Source of the DNA: an uncultured Cryomorphaceae bacterium
GTDB lineage: Bacteria; Bacteroidota; Bacteroidia; Flavobacteriales; Schleiferiaceae
Assembly (NCBI GenBank): GCA_913009655.1
Contig: CAJVWI010000013.1
Location: 1 to 64,000 of the forward strand
DNA: 64,000 nucleotides
Direction of reading: 5' to 3'
This document shows positions 17,635 to 26,443 of this stretch, piece after piece (the first letter of the stretch is position 1; each line of letters opens with the position of its first letter). Under the pieces are notes generated by a model. It was not told the origin of the DNA, did no database searches, and worked only from the letters and a program-made list of their open reading frames with translations. The translations under genes were made by a program, and so were the position numbers.

Positions 17635-19926
17635 CTAAAGAGTCATATTACTGTTAAAATTCTCCCCACTCTTTAGAATGATTTTATTTTTATAAACAAC
17701 AAAATCTACTGAATCTCCTTTTATATTGGTAATGTTAAAAACATTTTGTCTAATGGCAATTTGTAAAATGGCATTACGCCAGCGCAAATGAAAGTTTAAG
17801 CCAGCCCATTTTTTAGGCAATTCTGGCTCAAAATGTAAATCATCTCCAATGATTTTCATGCCCCCAAATCCATAAACTACAGACATCCAGGTGCCTCCCA
17901 TCGCAGTAATATGAAGACCCTGATGAACTTCATTATTGTAATCATCTAAATCAAGACGAGAAGTACGCAGGTAAAGATCGTAAGCCTTTTCCTTATACCC
18001 GAGACGATTTGCTAGAACACAGTGAACACTTGGGCTTAAAGAGCTTTCATGTACAGTAAGGGGTTCATAGAAATCAAAATTTTTACGTAGCACTTCTAAG
18101 GAAGTTTGATCTTCGAAAAAGAACATCCCTTGAAGAGTATCCGCTTGCTTTATAAAGCATGATCTAAGAATACGGTCCCAACTCCATTTCTGATTTATTG
18201 GAATATCATTTTGAGGAATGTTTTTTGCCGGTACAATCTCCTTGTCAAGAAAGCCATCCTGCTGCAGGAATATTCCTAGTTTTTCACTAAAAGGGAAATA
18301 TATATTTTCAGAAATTTTCTTCCAATTTTTTAATTCTTTTAATTCTATTTTTATATTTCTAATAAATTGCGAATAATTCTCAAGATCTTCTCGCTCCCAA
18401 CTTTTTAGAGATTTAATAGCATATGATAAGCACCATGATGCGATAAAATTTGTGTAATAGTTATTATTAACATTATTTTCATACTCATTTGGCCCAGTTA
18501 CGCCAAGAATAACATATTTATTTCGTTCAAAGCTCCAATTGACCCTTTGAGCCCAAAATCGGCAAATTGCTACTATAACTTCTAGTCCTCCTTCTTTTAA
18601 ATAATTATAATCTTGCGTATGTCGGATATAATTGTATATACCATAAACGATAGCACCGTTTCGGTGAATTTCTTCAAAAGTAATTTCCCATTCATTATGA
18701 GACTCTTCTCCATTCATTGTAACCATCGGATAAAGTGCAGCACCATTTTTAAATCCTAATTTCTCCGCGTTTTCAATGGCTTTTCCTAGTTGTTTATATC
18801 GATAGATAAGTAGATTTTTTGAAATTTTAGAATCGGAAGAAGCCAAGAAAAATGGAAGACAATAGGCTTCAGTGTCCCAATAAGTTGATCCCCCATACTT
18901 TTCCCCAGTAAAGCCTTTAGGGCCAATGTTTAATCGTGAATCTACTCCGGTAAAAGTTTGTAGTAATTGAAATATATTATATCGTATCGCTTGCTGAGCA
19001 GGAGGGTCTCCCTCGATTATAATATCAGCCAACTCCCATTTTCTAAGCCATGCATTACTATGCTCTTGAAGTAATGAATTGAATCCTTGATTTACGGCAT
19101 TAATAGCTCGTTTTTTTGCATAGGCTTCTAAATTATTTATTTCGGTGTTTTGAGAATTAACAACTGATACATATTTATATAATGTATATTTTTTATTCTT
19201 TTTCGCGGAAATCGAATAATTTGTTTTTGAGTATGATTCTTGATTTGCAGAGAGACCTTTGTGCCCGTCAATTCGGCACTCCATAGCGGCAGCTATTTGA
19301 AAGTCTAATTTTTTTGTTTTACTATGTACAAAACCACTCTCACCTTCACTTCCTTGATTAACACTTTCCCAAAATGTTTCGTCCCAGTTAGAATCAGAAT
19401 TGGTAACGTTAAAATCTAAAAAAGGTGTTATCTCTATACTTGCATCTTCCTCTAGTTGAATTTCATATTTTATTATTGCCAAATCATCTTGTACTATACT
19501 TAAAAACCTTTGAGCACTTACTTTAGCTGTAATGCCATTTCTTAAAGTTGCCTGGAAATCTCTTTTCAAAACACCATGCTGCATATCTAATTCACGATGA
19601 AAAGCTTTAACTGATGCAATATTTAGGTCTAGCTGTAATGAGTTGATAGAAATATTAATCCCAGTGAAGTTGACAGCATTTATTACTTTCGCAAAGTAGT
19701 CAGGGTAGCCATTTTTCCACCAACCCACTCGAGTTTTATCTGGATAATAAATGCCGCCAATATATGTCCCCTGTAAATGATCTCCCCCAAAACATTCTTC
19801 ATTGTTTGCCCGCTGCCCCATGCGCCCGTTGCCAAGGGAAAATAAACTCTCTGAAACGATTTGGTGTTTTGGATCCCATTTTGACTCAATTATTTTCCAT
19901 TCGTTAATATCAATATTGGGTTTCAT
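17635..19926 (-). CDS. Glycoside hydrolase family 65 phosphorylase (maltose phosphorylase-like)
   Basis: 763 residues. The family signature with the general acid Glu is EWEITFEEIHRNGAIVYGIY, preceded by GAALYPMVTMNGEESHN. YGGSTYWDTEAYCLPF, GPNEYENNVNNNYYTNF and HITAMGGTWM complete the (alpha/alpha)6 barrel pattern. It lacks a signal peptide. With the adjacent beta-phosphoglucomutase the likely reaction is maltose plus phosphate to glucose plus beta-glucose 1-phosphate. Kojibiose or trehalose phosphorylase are alternatives, but the amylase neighbours favour maltose. Confidence 0.93.
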   Translation of the reverse strand: MKPNIDINEWKIIESKWDPKHQIVSESLFSLGNGRMGQRANNEECFGGDHLQGTYIGGIYYPDKTRVGWWKNGYPDYFAKVINAVNFTGINISINSLQLDLNIASVKAFHRELDMQHGVLKRDFQATLRNGITAKVSAQRFLSIVQDDLAIIKYEIQLEEDASIEITPFLDFNVTNSDSNWDETFWESVNQGSEGESGFVHSKTKKLDFQIAAAMECRIDGHKGLSANQESYSKTNYSISAKKNKKYTLYKYVSVVNSQNTEINNLEAYAKKRAINAVNQGFNSLLQEHSNAWLRKWELADIIIEGDPPAQQAIRYNIFQLLQTFTGVDSRLNIGPKGFTGEKYGGSTYWDTEAYCLPFFLASSDSKISKNLLIYRYKQLGKAIENAEKLGFKNGAALYPMVTMNGEESHNEWEITFEEIHRNGAIVYGIYNYIRHTQDYNYLKEGGLEVIVAICRFWAQRVNWSFERNKYVILGVTGPNEYENNVNNNYYTNFIASWCLSYAIKSLKSWEREDLENYSQFIRNIKIELKELKNWKKISENIYFPFSEKLGIFLQQDGFLDKEIVPAKNIPQNDIPINQKWSWDRILRSCFIKQADTLQGMFFFEDQTSLEVLRKNFDFYEPLTVHESSLSPSVHCVLANRLGYKEKAYDLYLRTSRLDLDDYNNEVHQGLHITAMGGTWMSVVYGFGGMKIIGDDLHFEPELPKKWAGLNFHLRWRNAILQIAIRQNVFNITNIKGDSVDFVVYKNKIILKSGENFNSNMTL

Positions 19927-19937
19927 ATCAATTCACA

Positions 19938-20600
19938 TTATTCTTCTATTATATATTCTGATATAAATGATTTGATGTCGGAAATTTCTTTCAAAGATTC
20001 AACAACTACGTCAGCACCTTCTAAATTAACAGTATTTCCAACAGCTATACACTTCATTCCTGCATTTTTTGCGGCAAATACTCCAGACTGTGCATCTTCA
20101 AATACTAGGCATTGCTCAGGCAATAGTTTTAATAGCTTCGCGCCTCGCAGAAAAACTTCAGGGCTGGGCTTTGATAAGGAAACAATAGTTCCATCTACTA
20201 TTTCATCAAATGAATTGATAAGGTTAACTTTTTCAAGAATTAGAATTGCATTTTTAGATGCTGAACCAAGAGCTATTTTAAAACCAGATTGTTTAGAGTC
20301 TTCAATTAACTTCGAAATGCCCGGAAGAAGTTCACTAGGACTTATTTTGGATATGCATTTGAGATAAAAACTATTTTTAATATCTAACCAATATTCCTTT
20401 TCTTTTTTTGATAATTCAATTCCTCCCCAATTTAAAATTTTATTTAGGGAATCAATCCGAGAAACTCCTTTTAGTTTTTCGTTTTCTGTTTCTCCAAAAG
20501 GTATTTTAAGGCTTTCAGCTATTTTCTTCCAAGCTATGAAATGATACTTTGCAGTATCTACTATTACGCCGTCCAGATCAAAAATTAGCCCACGAATCAA
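19938..20600 (-). CDS. pgmB: Beta-phosphoglucomutase
   Basis: 220 residues, HAD superfamily. Motif I is DLDGVIVDTAKYHFIAWK with nucleophile and acid/base Asp. Further motifs are GVSRIDSL (cap), LGSASKNA (II), KPSPEVFLRGA (III) and FEDAQSGVFAAKNAGM (IV). VIVDTA-Y-H is the PgmB pattern. It converts beta-glucose 1-phosphate from the GH65 enzyme to glucose 6-phosphate. It lies 11 bases upstream of GH65 and overlaps the kinase gene before it by four bases. Confidence 0.94.
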   Translation of the reverse strand: MIRGLIFDLDGVIVDTAKYHFIAWKKIAESLKIPFGETENEKLKGVSRIDSLNKILNWGGIELSKKEKEYWLDIKNSFYLKCISKISPSELLPGISKLIEDSKQSGFKIALGSASKNAILILEKVNLINSFDEIVDGTIVSLSKPSPEVFLRGAKLLKLLPEQCLVFEDAQSGVFAAKNAGMKCIAVGNTVNLEGADVVVESLKEISDIKSFISEYIIEE

Positions 20601-21475
20601 ACTTTTAATTCTTTATCAAGAATCCCCAATGTGTTAAGATGATATTCGACTAATAAATTCACGGGCTTAGCCTGGGTACGACCATAATTTATATTAAGCT
20701 TTGAACATTGCTCTTGCAACAATTTTTCAAAAGCTTTTGCAACAGAGCCTACAAAGTTAACTGGAACGCCTTCTTTTGCTTCATCATAGCATAATACATG
20801 AATTTCCAAGAATTTTTTAAACCCATCTTTTATTATCTCTTCTATGTATGGGTGCTTTGAGTGTTCGCCAGCAAACCTTGAGAATGAGGCTAGATAGACA
20901 TTTGCATGTTCATGATTGTAAACTTTATCTACAATCTCTTCTTTTGAAGTCTTGTATGAACTTGTAAAGTCAGCACTTAGCTCTTGAGGCATTAGACCAT
21001 AAATCCAATCAGCACATAATCTCTTACCGATGGAACTAGCAGACCCTTCATCCCCAAGAATGTAGGCTAAAGCAGGCACTTTTTCGAGAATCTGTTTGCC
21101 ATTAAAATAGCAGGAATTAGATCCTGTACCTAGTATGCATGCAATGTGAGGGCAATTATTATATGTGGCAAATGCTGCAGCTTTAAGGTCGTGATCAATA
21201 TTGATTAAAGCATTATTAAAGACAGATTTTAAGCCATTAAAAACTATTTTGTTTAGATCTTTAGAGCTACATCCAGCTCCATAAAACCACACTTGCTCTA
21301 CAGTTTTTGATATTTTAGAAATTTCAGCATGGTTGCTAAGTGTTTCTCCTATAAAATCAGCTGAATGAAAATATGGGTTAAATCCCATTAATGACCACCT
21401 TGATATTTCTGTACCTTTTTGGTCTAAACATATCCAATCAGCTTTTGTCGAGCCACTTTCAATAATTAATATCAT
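20597..21475 (-). CDS. BadF/BadG-family (N-acetylglucosamine kinase-like) sugar kinase
   Basis: 292 residues, ASKHA fold. The phosphate-1 loop is MILIIESGSTKADWICLD, the phosphate-2 region is CILGTGSNSCYFNG, and LGDEGSASSIGKRL is the adenosine-side motif. The family includes N-acetylglucosamine kinases. Inside this maltose operon the logical substrate is the free glucose released by GH65 and GH13 enzymes, so it may act as the glucokinase; this is inference. It starts 11 bases after gapA ends and overlaps pgmB. Confidence 0.85.
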   Translation of the reverse strand: MILIIESGSTKADWICLDQKGTEISRWSLMGFNPYFHSADFIGETLSNHAEISKISKTVEQVWFYGAGCSSKDLNKIVFNGLKSVFNNALINIDHDLKAAAFATYNNCPHIACILGTGSNSCYFNGKQILEKVPALAYILGDEGSASSIGKRLCADWIYGLMPQELSADFTSSYKTSKEEIVDKVYNHEHANVYLASFSRFAGEHSKHPYIEEIIKDGFKKFLEIHVLCYDEAKEGVPVNFVGSVAKAFEKLLQEQCSKLNINYGRTQAKPVNLLVEYHLNTLGILDKELKV

Positions 21476-21486
21476 CTAGATTATTT

Positions 21487-22479
21487 TCAGAGGTTTACAA
21501 AATATTCTGTCATATCTGCCATTCTTGCAGAGTATCCAGCTTCATTATCATACCAACCCATGATTTTTATTAAATTCTCATTTGCTGAGGTTATGCCAGA
21601 ATCAAAAACACATGAATGGGTATTTCCAACGATATCAGAAGAAACTATAGGGTCTTCTGTATATTCCATTATCCCTTTTAAATAAGAATCAGCTGCAGTT
21701 TTCATAGCTAAGTTTACTTCTTCTTTTGTGACATCGCGATTCAATTCTACTGTAATATCTGTTGCAGATCCAGTAATCACAGGAACACGAATTGCATAGC
21801 CGTCTAACTTCCCTTTTAGTTCAGGGAGTACCAACCCAACTGCTTTTGCCGCGCCAGTTGTTGTTGGAATCATATTTACTGCGGCGGCTCTAGCTCTGCG
21901 CAAATCTTTATGCGGAGCATCTTGGATACTTTGGTCATTTGTATAGGCGTGAACAGTAAGCATATAACCTTTTTTGACTCCAAAATTATCATTTAAGACT
22001 TTCATCATTGGCGCAAGACAATTTGTTGTGCATGATGCATTACTAAAGGTTTTGTCAGCATGTGTCAAAAGATGATCGTTTACACCGAGAACAATAGTTT
22101 TAACATTTCCTTTTGCAGGGGCAGATAGGCCTACTTTTTTTGCGCCAGCGGTAATATGCATTTCAAGCTGCTCCTCAGAAGTAAATAGACCAGTACATTC
22201 AATAACCATATCAATCCCTAATTCACCCCAAGGAAGCTCAGTTGGATTCCTCACTGCAGTGATTATAATTTCTTTACCATTAACAATTAAACTATTTTGA
22301 GTGAAGTCTACTGAACCTGGAAAGAGTCCATGAGCACTGTCATACTTTAAAAGGTGCGCAAGAGTTGCAGTATCCGTCAAGTCATTTATGGCAATAACAT
22401 CAAGTGTTGATTTGTTCAAGATATTACGAAAAGTTAGGCGGCCAATTCGACCAAATCCATTAATTGCAATTTTTTTCAT
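21487..22479 (-). CDS. gapA: Glyceraldehyde-3-phosphate dehydrogenase, type I
   Basis: 330 residues. NAD-binding start MKKIAINGFGRIGRLTFRN, Asp in AINDLTD at the adenosine ribose (NAD-type), catalytic Cys in SNASCTTNCLAPMMK, and AAAVNMIPTTTGAAKAVG. It oxidises glyceraldehyde 3-phosphate in the cytoplasm. It is second in the operon after pfkA, 23 bases downstream, which places lower glycolysis under the same control as maltodextrin breakdown. Confidence 0.96.
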   Translation of the reverse strand: MKKIAINGFGRIGRLTFRNILNKSTLDVIAINDLTDTATLAHLLKYDSAHGLFPGSVDFTQNSLIVNGKEIIITAVRNPTELPWGELGIDMVIECTGLFTSEEQLEMHITAGAKKVGLSAPAKGNVKTIVLGVNDHLLTHADKTFSNASCTTNCLAPMMKVLNDNFGVKKGYMLTVHAYTNDQSIQDAPHKDLRRARAAAVNMIPTTTGAAKAVGLVLPELKGKLDGYAIRVPVITGSATDITVELNRDVTKEEVNLAMKTAADSYLKGIMEYTEDPIVSSDIVGNTHSCVFDSGITSANENLIKIMGWYDNEAGYSARMADMTEYFVNL

Positions 22480-22502
22480 GTCTTGATTTATGATTTAAAT
22501 TA

Positions 22503-23480
22503 TTAAGTTGCTAAAATTTTTGCAATTCTTCTAAGCTCCATATCTATAGGTGCCTTATTATAAATTGCTTGTTGTAAAAATGTAAATTCAAGTTTGTTAT
22601 TTAGTAGACCAACCATAACATCTGATTTATCATTAAGTAGTCCTTCCACTGCAGCAACACCAAGAGTACTCGCATTCACTCTGTCTAGAGTTGTTGGAGA
22701 GCCACCACGTTGAACATGGCCGAGAATTGTGACCTTAATATCCACATTTGGATATTTAGATAAGATCCCTGCAGATATTTCAAATGGCGTTCCTAATCTG
22801 TTTCCTTCAGCGACGACAATTATGTTGCTTGTCTTTTTGTTTTCTGCACCACGTTCAACAGAATCTAGGACTTCATCTATTGAAGTATTCATCTCAGGTA
22901 GAATTATTTCTAAAGCTCCGGTTGCAACACCTGAACTTAAAGCGATGAATCCGGCATCTCTGCCCATTACTTCGACTATAAATAATCTGTTATGGCTGTT
23001 TGCCGTGTCTCTAATCTTATCGATACAATTAATTACCGTATTAGTTGCTGTATCATAGCCGATTGTGTAGTCAGTTCCAAAAAGATCATTATCTATTGTT
23101 CCAGGAATACCTATTACTGGAATCCCAAATTCTTCATGTAAAAGATGGGCACCCCTAAATGTTCCGTCTCCCCCGATAACAATGAGACCATCAATTTCAA
23201 AGGTTTTAAGATTTTTTGCTGCCTTTTTTCTGCCTTCTTTTGTTTTGAATAAATCACTTCGTGCTGATTTTAATACTGTGCCTCCTTGAGAAAGTATGCC
23301 TTTAACACTTTTAGATTCTAATTCGGTAAATAAGTTCTCTATTAGCCCATCATAACCACGAGACACTCCGTAAATTTTTTTATTATAAAACACTGCTGTT
23401 CGAACAACCGCTCTAATTGCGGCATTCATTCCGGGAGAATCTCCGCCAGAGGTTAAAACGGCTATGTTTTTTATTGACAT
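22503..23480 (-). CDS. pfkA: ATP-dependent 6-phosphofructokinase
   Basis: 325 residues. MSIKNIAVLTSGGDSPGMNA opens the chain, then GGDGTFRGA and PGTIDND. Gly at the two positions that distinguish ATP from pyrophosphate enzymes (GGDG, and PGTIDND rather than PKTIDND) marks it as ATP-using. EVMGRDAGFIAL and LGHVQRGGSP bind fructose 6-phosphate. It is the first gene of the maltodextrin/glycolysis operon; a -7 box lies 17 bases before the start. Confidence 0.96.
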   Translation of the reverse strand: MSIKNIAVLTSGGDSPGMNAAIRAVVRTAVFYNKKIYGVSRGYDGLIENLFTELESKSVKGILSQGGTVLKSARSDLFKTKEGRKKAAKNLKTFEIDGLIVIGGDGTFRGAHLLHEEFGIPVIGIPGTIDNDLFGTDYTIGYDTATNTVINCIDKIRDTANSHNRLFIVEVMGRDAGFIALSSGVATGALEIILPEMNTSIDEVLDSVERGAENKKTSNIIVVAEGNRLGTPFEISAGILSKYPNVDIKVTILGHVQRGGSPTTLDRVNASTLGVAAVEGLLNDKSDVMVGLLNNKLEFTFLQQAIYNKAPIDMELRRIAKILAT

Positions 23481-23497
23481 AAAAAAAAATTGGTAAT

Positions 23498-23562
23498 CAA
23501 AGATAGTGTAAAAGTTACCCTAACTGAAAAAGGCGGAATAGTAAGTGTATCAATTACATTTG
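23498..23562. promoter_or_regulatory. Divergent promoter region, pfkA operon and Nudix regulator
   Basis: The minus strand has TATCTTTG at 23498-23505, 17 bases before the pfkA ATG. The plus strand has TACATTTG at 23555-23562, nine bases before the regulator's ATG at 23572. Any operator of the Nudix-type regulator would be expected in this 91-base gap. No convincing long palindrome was found by eye. Confidence 0.55.
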
Positions 23563-23571
23563 TGACAATCT

Positions 23572-24258
23572 ATGATAAATCCTAATATTTCTGTTGACTG
23601 TGTTGTTTTTGGTTTTGATGGCCAAAATTTAAACGTCCTTTTGATTGAGCAAAAAGATGTAGGTCAAATGAGGAGACTCGCACTTCCTGGTGATCATCTA
23701 GAAGAAGATGAAGATTTAGATACTGCTGCTCAACGCGTTTTAAAAGAGTTAACGAGCTTAAGTGGACTTTTTTTGAGACAAAGTGGAGCATTTGGAGATC
23801 CTGACAGAGTCAAAAATATTAAAGATTTGCCATGGCTTCAAAGCAATAGAAGTAATCCTGGAGCTAGGGTTATTACGATTGCATATTATGCGCTTGTTAA
23901 GATGGAGGACTTTAATCCATCAGCTTCAAGTTTTGCACAGCGAGTCTTTTGGCAGGGGGTTTATAACATTCCAGAACTTGCATTTGATCATTCTAAAATT
24001 GTCACAATGGCTCTAAGTAAACTCAGACAGGAGATTAGTGAGTTAAGAGTGGGCCATGAATTACTTCCCGAAAAATTTACCCTAACACAGGTTCAATCTT
24101 TACATGAGTCGATATTAAACTCATCTTTTGATAAAAGGAATTTTAGAAAGAAAGTGCTAAATGATTCCTGGGTGATTCCATTAGCGGAGAAGCAAACAGG
24201 AGTTTTTCACAAGCCAGCTAGACTCTATTCCTGGAATAAGGATCGACTATCTATTTGA
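23572..24258 (+). CDS. Nudix-type (NrtR-like) transcriptional regulator of sugar use
   Basis: 228 residues. The N-terminal Nudix domain begins NPNISVDCVVFGFDGQNLNV. The region of the Nudix box reads LPGDHLEEDEDLDTAAQ then RVLKELTSLSG, so the REUXEEXGU catalytic core is lost (RVLKEL). The C-terminal part (about 150-228) is a winged-helix-like segment, as in NrtR/AraR regulators of Bacteroidota, where the Nudix domain senses a sugar or nucleotide ligand. Its place between the pfkA-gapA-GH65 operon and the MFS gene says it controls maltodextrin catabolism. The effector is unknown. Confidence 0.85.
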   Translation: MINPNISVDCVVFGFDGQNLNVLLIEQKDVGQMRRLALPGDHLEEDEDLDTAAQRVLKELTSLSGLFLRQSGAFGDPDRVKNIKDLPWLQSNRSNPGARVITIAYYALVKMEDFNPSASSFAQRVFWQGVYNIPELAFDHSKIVTMALSKLRQEISELRVGHELLPEKFTLTQVQSLHESILNSSFDKRNFRKKVLNDSWVIPLAEKQTGVFHKPARLYSWNKDRLSI

Positions 24259-24264
24259 GGTTAA

Positions 24265-25644
24265 ATGGAATTAGCAAAAAAAAAACCTAGGCTCTCGTTT
24301 TTCCAAATTTGGAATATGAGTTTTGGATTTTTGGGAATCCAATTTGGATTTGCATTGCAAGGAGGTTTCATGAGTAGAATATTTCAAAATTTAGGAGCAT
24401 CGGAGCAGGAGATTCCTATGCTTTGGATTGCGGCACCATTAACGGGTTTAATCGTTCAACCTATTGTTGGGTATTTAAGTGATAATACATGGAGTGTTCG
24501 ATGGGGGCGGCGAAGACCATTTTTTTTAATTGGAGCTATCCTTGCCAGCATAACATTATTTTTCATTCCCCATAGCTCTACTTTATGGATTGCCGCAGGG
24601 GGCCTTTGGGTTTTGGACGCTTCAATTAATATCTCTATGGAGCCATTCAGAGCTCTAGTTGCTGATAAACTTCCTGATTCTCAAAGAAGTTATGGTTTTG
24701 TAATGCAAACGTTCATCATTGGGATAGGGACATGGGTAGCGTCTAGTTTGCCCCTTATAGTAAGTAATATGGGGATCAGTAATGTTTCCTTGCCTGGAGA
24801 AGTACCCATGTCTGTCAAAGTAGCTTTTTCAATTGGCGCGTTGATTTTTTTAATTACTATTCTATATACAGTATTAACAACACATGAATACCCTCCAAGC
24901 GACCTTAAAGAATTTAAGAGAAGTAGAAAAGAGAAATTGAAGTTTAGAAAACTGATAATAGAGTTGCTTAATAATATTAGAGAAATGCCAATTACTATGA
25001 GAAAACTTGGCTTAGTTCAGTTTTTTTCTTGGTTTGCCTTTTTTAGTATGTGGTCTTTAGCTACTCCAGCATTAACAGATCATGTATTTAACTCACCAAA
25101 ACCCAATAAAATTCAATTTAGCATTGCCAATGAATTAGAAAAAACAAATTATCAAGTTGCAGATAAGGCATATAATGATGCTGCTGATCAAGTGGGAGCA
25201 TATATGGGCTACTACGGGTTAAGCTCAATGTTATTTGCTCTTGCTTTAACCTTCTATACTTCGAGAAATAGAATTAATAGAAAACTATTGCATATTTTTT
25301 CTTTATTAGCTGGCGCAATAGGCTTTTTAAGCATGTATTTGATAAATGACTCGAGATTTCTTTTATTTAGTTTTGTTTTAATTGGTCTGTCTTGGGGATC
25401 AATTTTGAGTATGCCTTATGCTATGCTCAGCTCATTCATTGATTCAAATAAAATGGGACTATCCATGGGAATATTTAATATGTTCATCGTTATCCCGCAG
25501 ATTTTAGCTGCCAAAGCACTGAATCCTATTTATAGTATTTTAGGTAAAGAAGCAATATATGCTATGATCTTGGCAGGTATTTGTTTGCTTTTAGCAGCAG
25601 TATCGACAATATGGATTACTGAAGAAAAAGCAATTCGTGGTTGA
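24265..25644 (+). CDS. MFS sugar transporter (SLC45-like, probable maltose/maltodextrin)
   Basis: 459 residues, 12 membrane helices. The cytoplasmic loop 2-3 motif is GYLSDNTWSVRWGRRRPF, the RWGRRRP signature of the SLC45/sucrose-type GPH-like branch. The N-terminus QIWNMSFGFLGIQFGFALQG is typical of Bacteroidota maltose-locus MFS proteins. It starts six bases after the regulator ends and shares its transcript. It would bring maltose across the inner membrane for the GH65 phosphorylase. No SusC/SusD pair is in the locus. Confidence 0.88.
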   Translation: MELAKKKPRLSFFQIWNMSFGFLGIQFGFALQGGFMSRIFQNLGASEQEIPMLWIAAPLTGLIVQPIVGYLSDNTWSVRWGRRRPFFLIGAILASITLFFIPHSSTLWIAAGGLWVLDASINISMEPFRALVADKLPDSQRSYGFVMQTFIIGIGTWVASSLPLIVSNMGISNVSLPGEVPMSVKVAFSIGALIFLITILYTVLTTHEYPPSDLKEFKRSRKEKLKFRKLIIELLNNIREMPITMRKLGLVQFFSWFAFFSMWSLATPALTDHVFNSPKPNKIQFSIANELEKTNYQVADKAYNDAADQVGAYMGYYGLSSMLFALALTFYTSRNRINRKLLHIFSLLAGAIGFLSMYLINDSRFLLFSFVLIGLSWGSILSMPYAMLSSFIDSNKMGLSMGIFNMFIVIPQILAAKALNPIYSILGKEAIYAMILAGICLLLAAVSTIWITEEKAIRG

Positions 25645-25654
25645 ACAACAAAAA

Positions 25655-25677
25655 AGGGCGCTTTTAACAAGCGCCCT
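25655..25677. terminator. Bidirectional terminator
   Basis: AGGGCGCTT (25655-25663) pairs with AAGCGCCCT (25669-25677). An A-run precedes it and a T-containing tail follows, between the converging MFS and cold-shock genes. Confidence 0.85.
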
Positions 25678-25702
25678 ATTTGTTTGACTTCAAGAGATTA
25701 AC

Positions 25703-25894
25703 TTATAGCTTGCGAACATTAGATGCTTGCAGGCCGCGCTTACCTTCTTTTAATTCAAACTCAACTTCATCGCCATCGGCAATTGGTTCGAGTGTTCCTG
25801 TGATGTGAACGAAGAAATCGCCTTCGCCATCGTTATCCTTTATAAAACCAAAACCTTTGGTTGCATCGAAGAATTTTACTGTTCCGTTTTTCAT
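25703..25894 (-). CDS. Cold-shock protein, CspA family
   Basis: 63 residues, one OB-fold cold-shock domain. RNP1 is KGFGFIKD and RNP2 is FFVH, after the start MKNGTVKFFDATK. It binds single-stranded RNA/DNA as a chaperone. The 92-base upstream gap to the NfeD gene may hold a regulated 5' leader, but no structure was resolved. Confidence 0.95.
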   Translation of the reverse strand: MKNGTVKFFDATKGFGFIKDNDGEGDFFVHITGTLEPIADGDEVEFELKEGKRGLQASNVRKL

Positions 25895-25986
25895 TTTATT
25901 TGGAGATCTGAGAAATTAATGGGTGCAAAGAAAAGTCTTTTTTTGGAAACGACAGTAATAAATTTTGAAAATAAATCTTTTGAGAG

Positions 25987-26427
25987 CTAATTCAAGTCTA
26001 TTTTTTCTGTAATTAGCACCGTACTTTCGAGAGATACTACTCTTACTTTGTCTCCTTTTAATAAAGAATTAGAGCATAAACAATCCCAGGCGACTCCGTC
26101 GATTTTGGCATAAAAATGCTCGTTAGGACTGACATCAGCATTAACAACACTATGTTTTCCAATCATTCCATCTGCATTTGTTTTAGTACCATTGGCTTTT
26201 AAATATTTTTTAAATACTGGGCGAATAGATATTAACGAAATCCCACCACCGATAATGAATGCTAGAAGTTGATAGATAGGCTCTCCGCCAAGTTGAGCTG
26301 TGGCGGACCCTAAAAACGCGCCAACGGCTATGCTGGCAAGGAAAAAACCAGGCGTAAACATCTCTAGAACCAAAAGGATAACCCCAACCGCGAACCAGAT
26401 TGTAACTGGAGAAATAAATTCCATCAT
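25987..26427 (-). CDS. NfeD-family membrane protein
   Basis: 146 residues. Two or three membrane helices (VTIWFAVGVILLVLEMFTPGFFLAS, then IYQLLAFIIGGGISLISI) precede a C-terminal OB-fold with GDKVRVVSLESTVLIT. The short NfeD1b type normally pairs with a stomatin/SPFH protein in membrane quality control. Here the stomatin gene is 1.3 kb upstream in the same direction, separated by an MFS gene. Confidence 0.85.
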   Translation of the reverse strand: MMEFISPVTIWFAVGVILLVLEMFTPGFFLASIAVGAFLGSATAQLGGEPIYQLLAFIIGGGISLISIRPVFKKYLKANGTKTNADGMIGKHSVVNADVSPNEHFYAKIDGVAWDCLCSNSLLKGDKVRVVSLESTVLITEKIDLN

Positions 26428-26443
26428 AGTTTAAATTTAAGGA

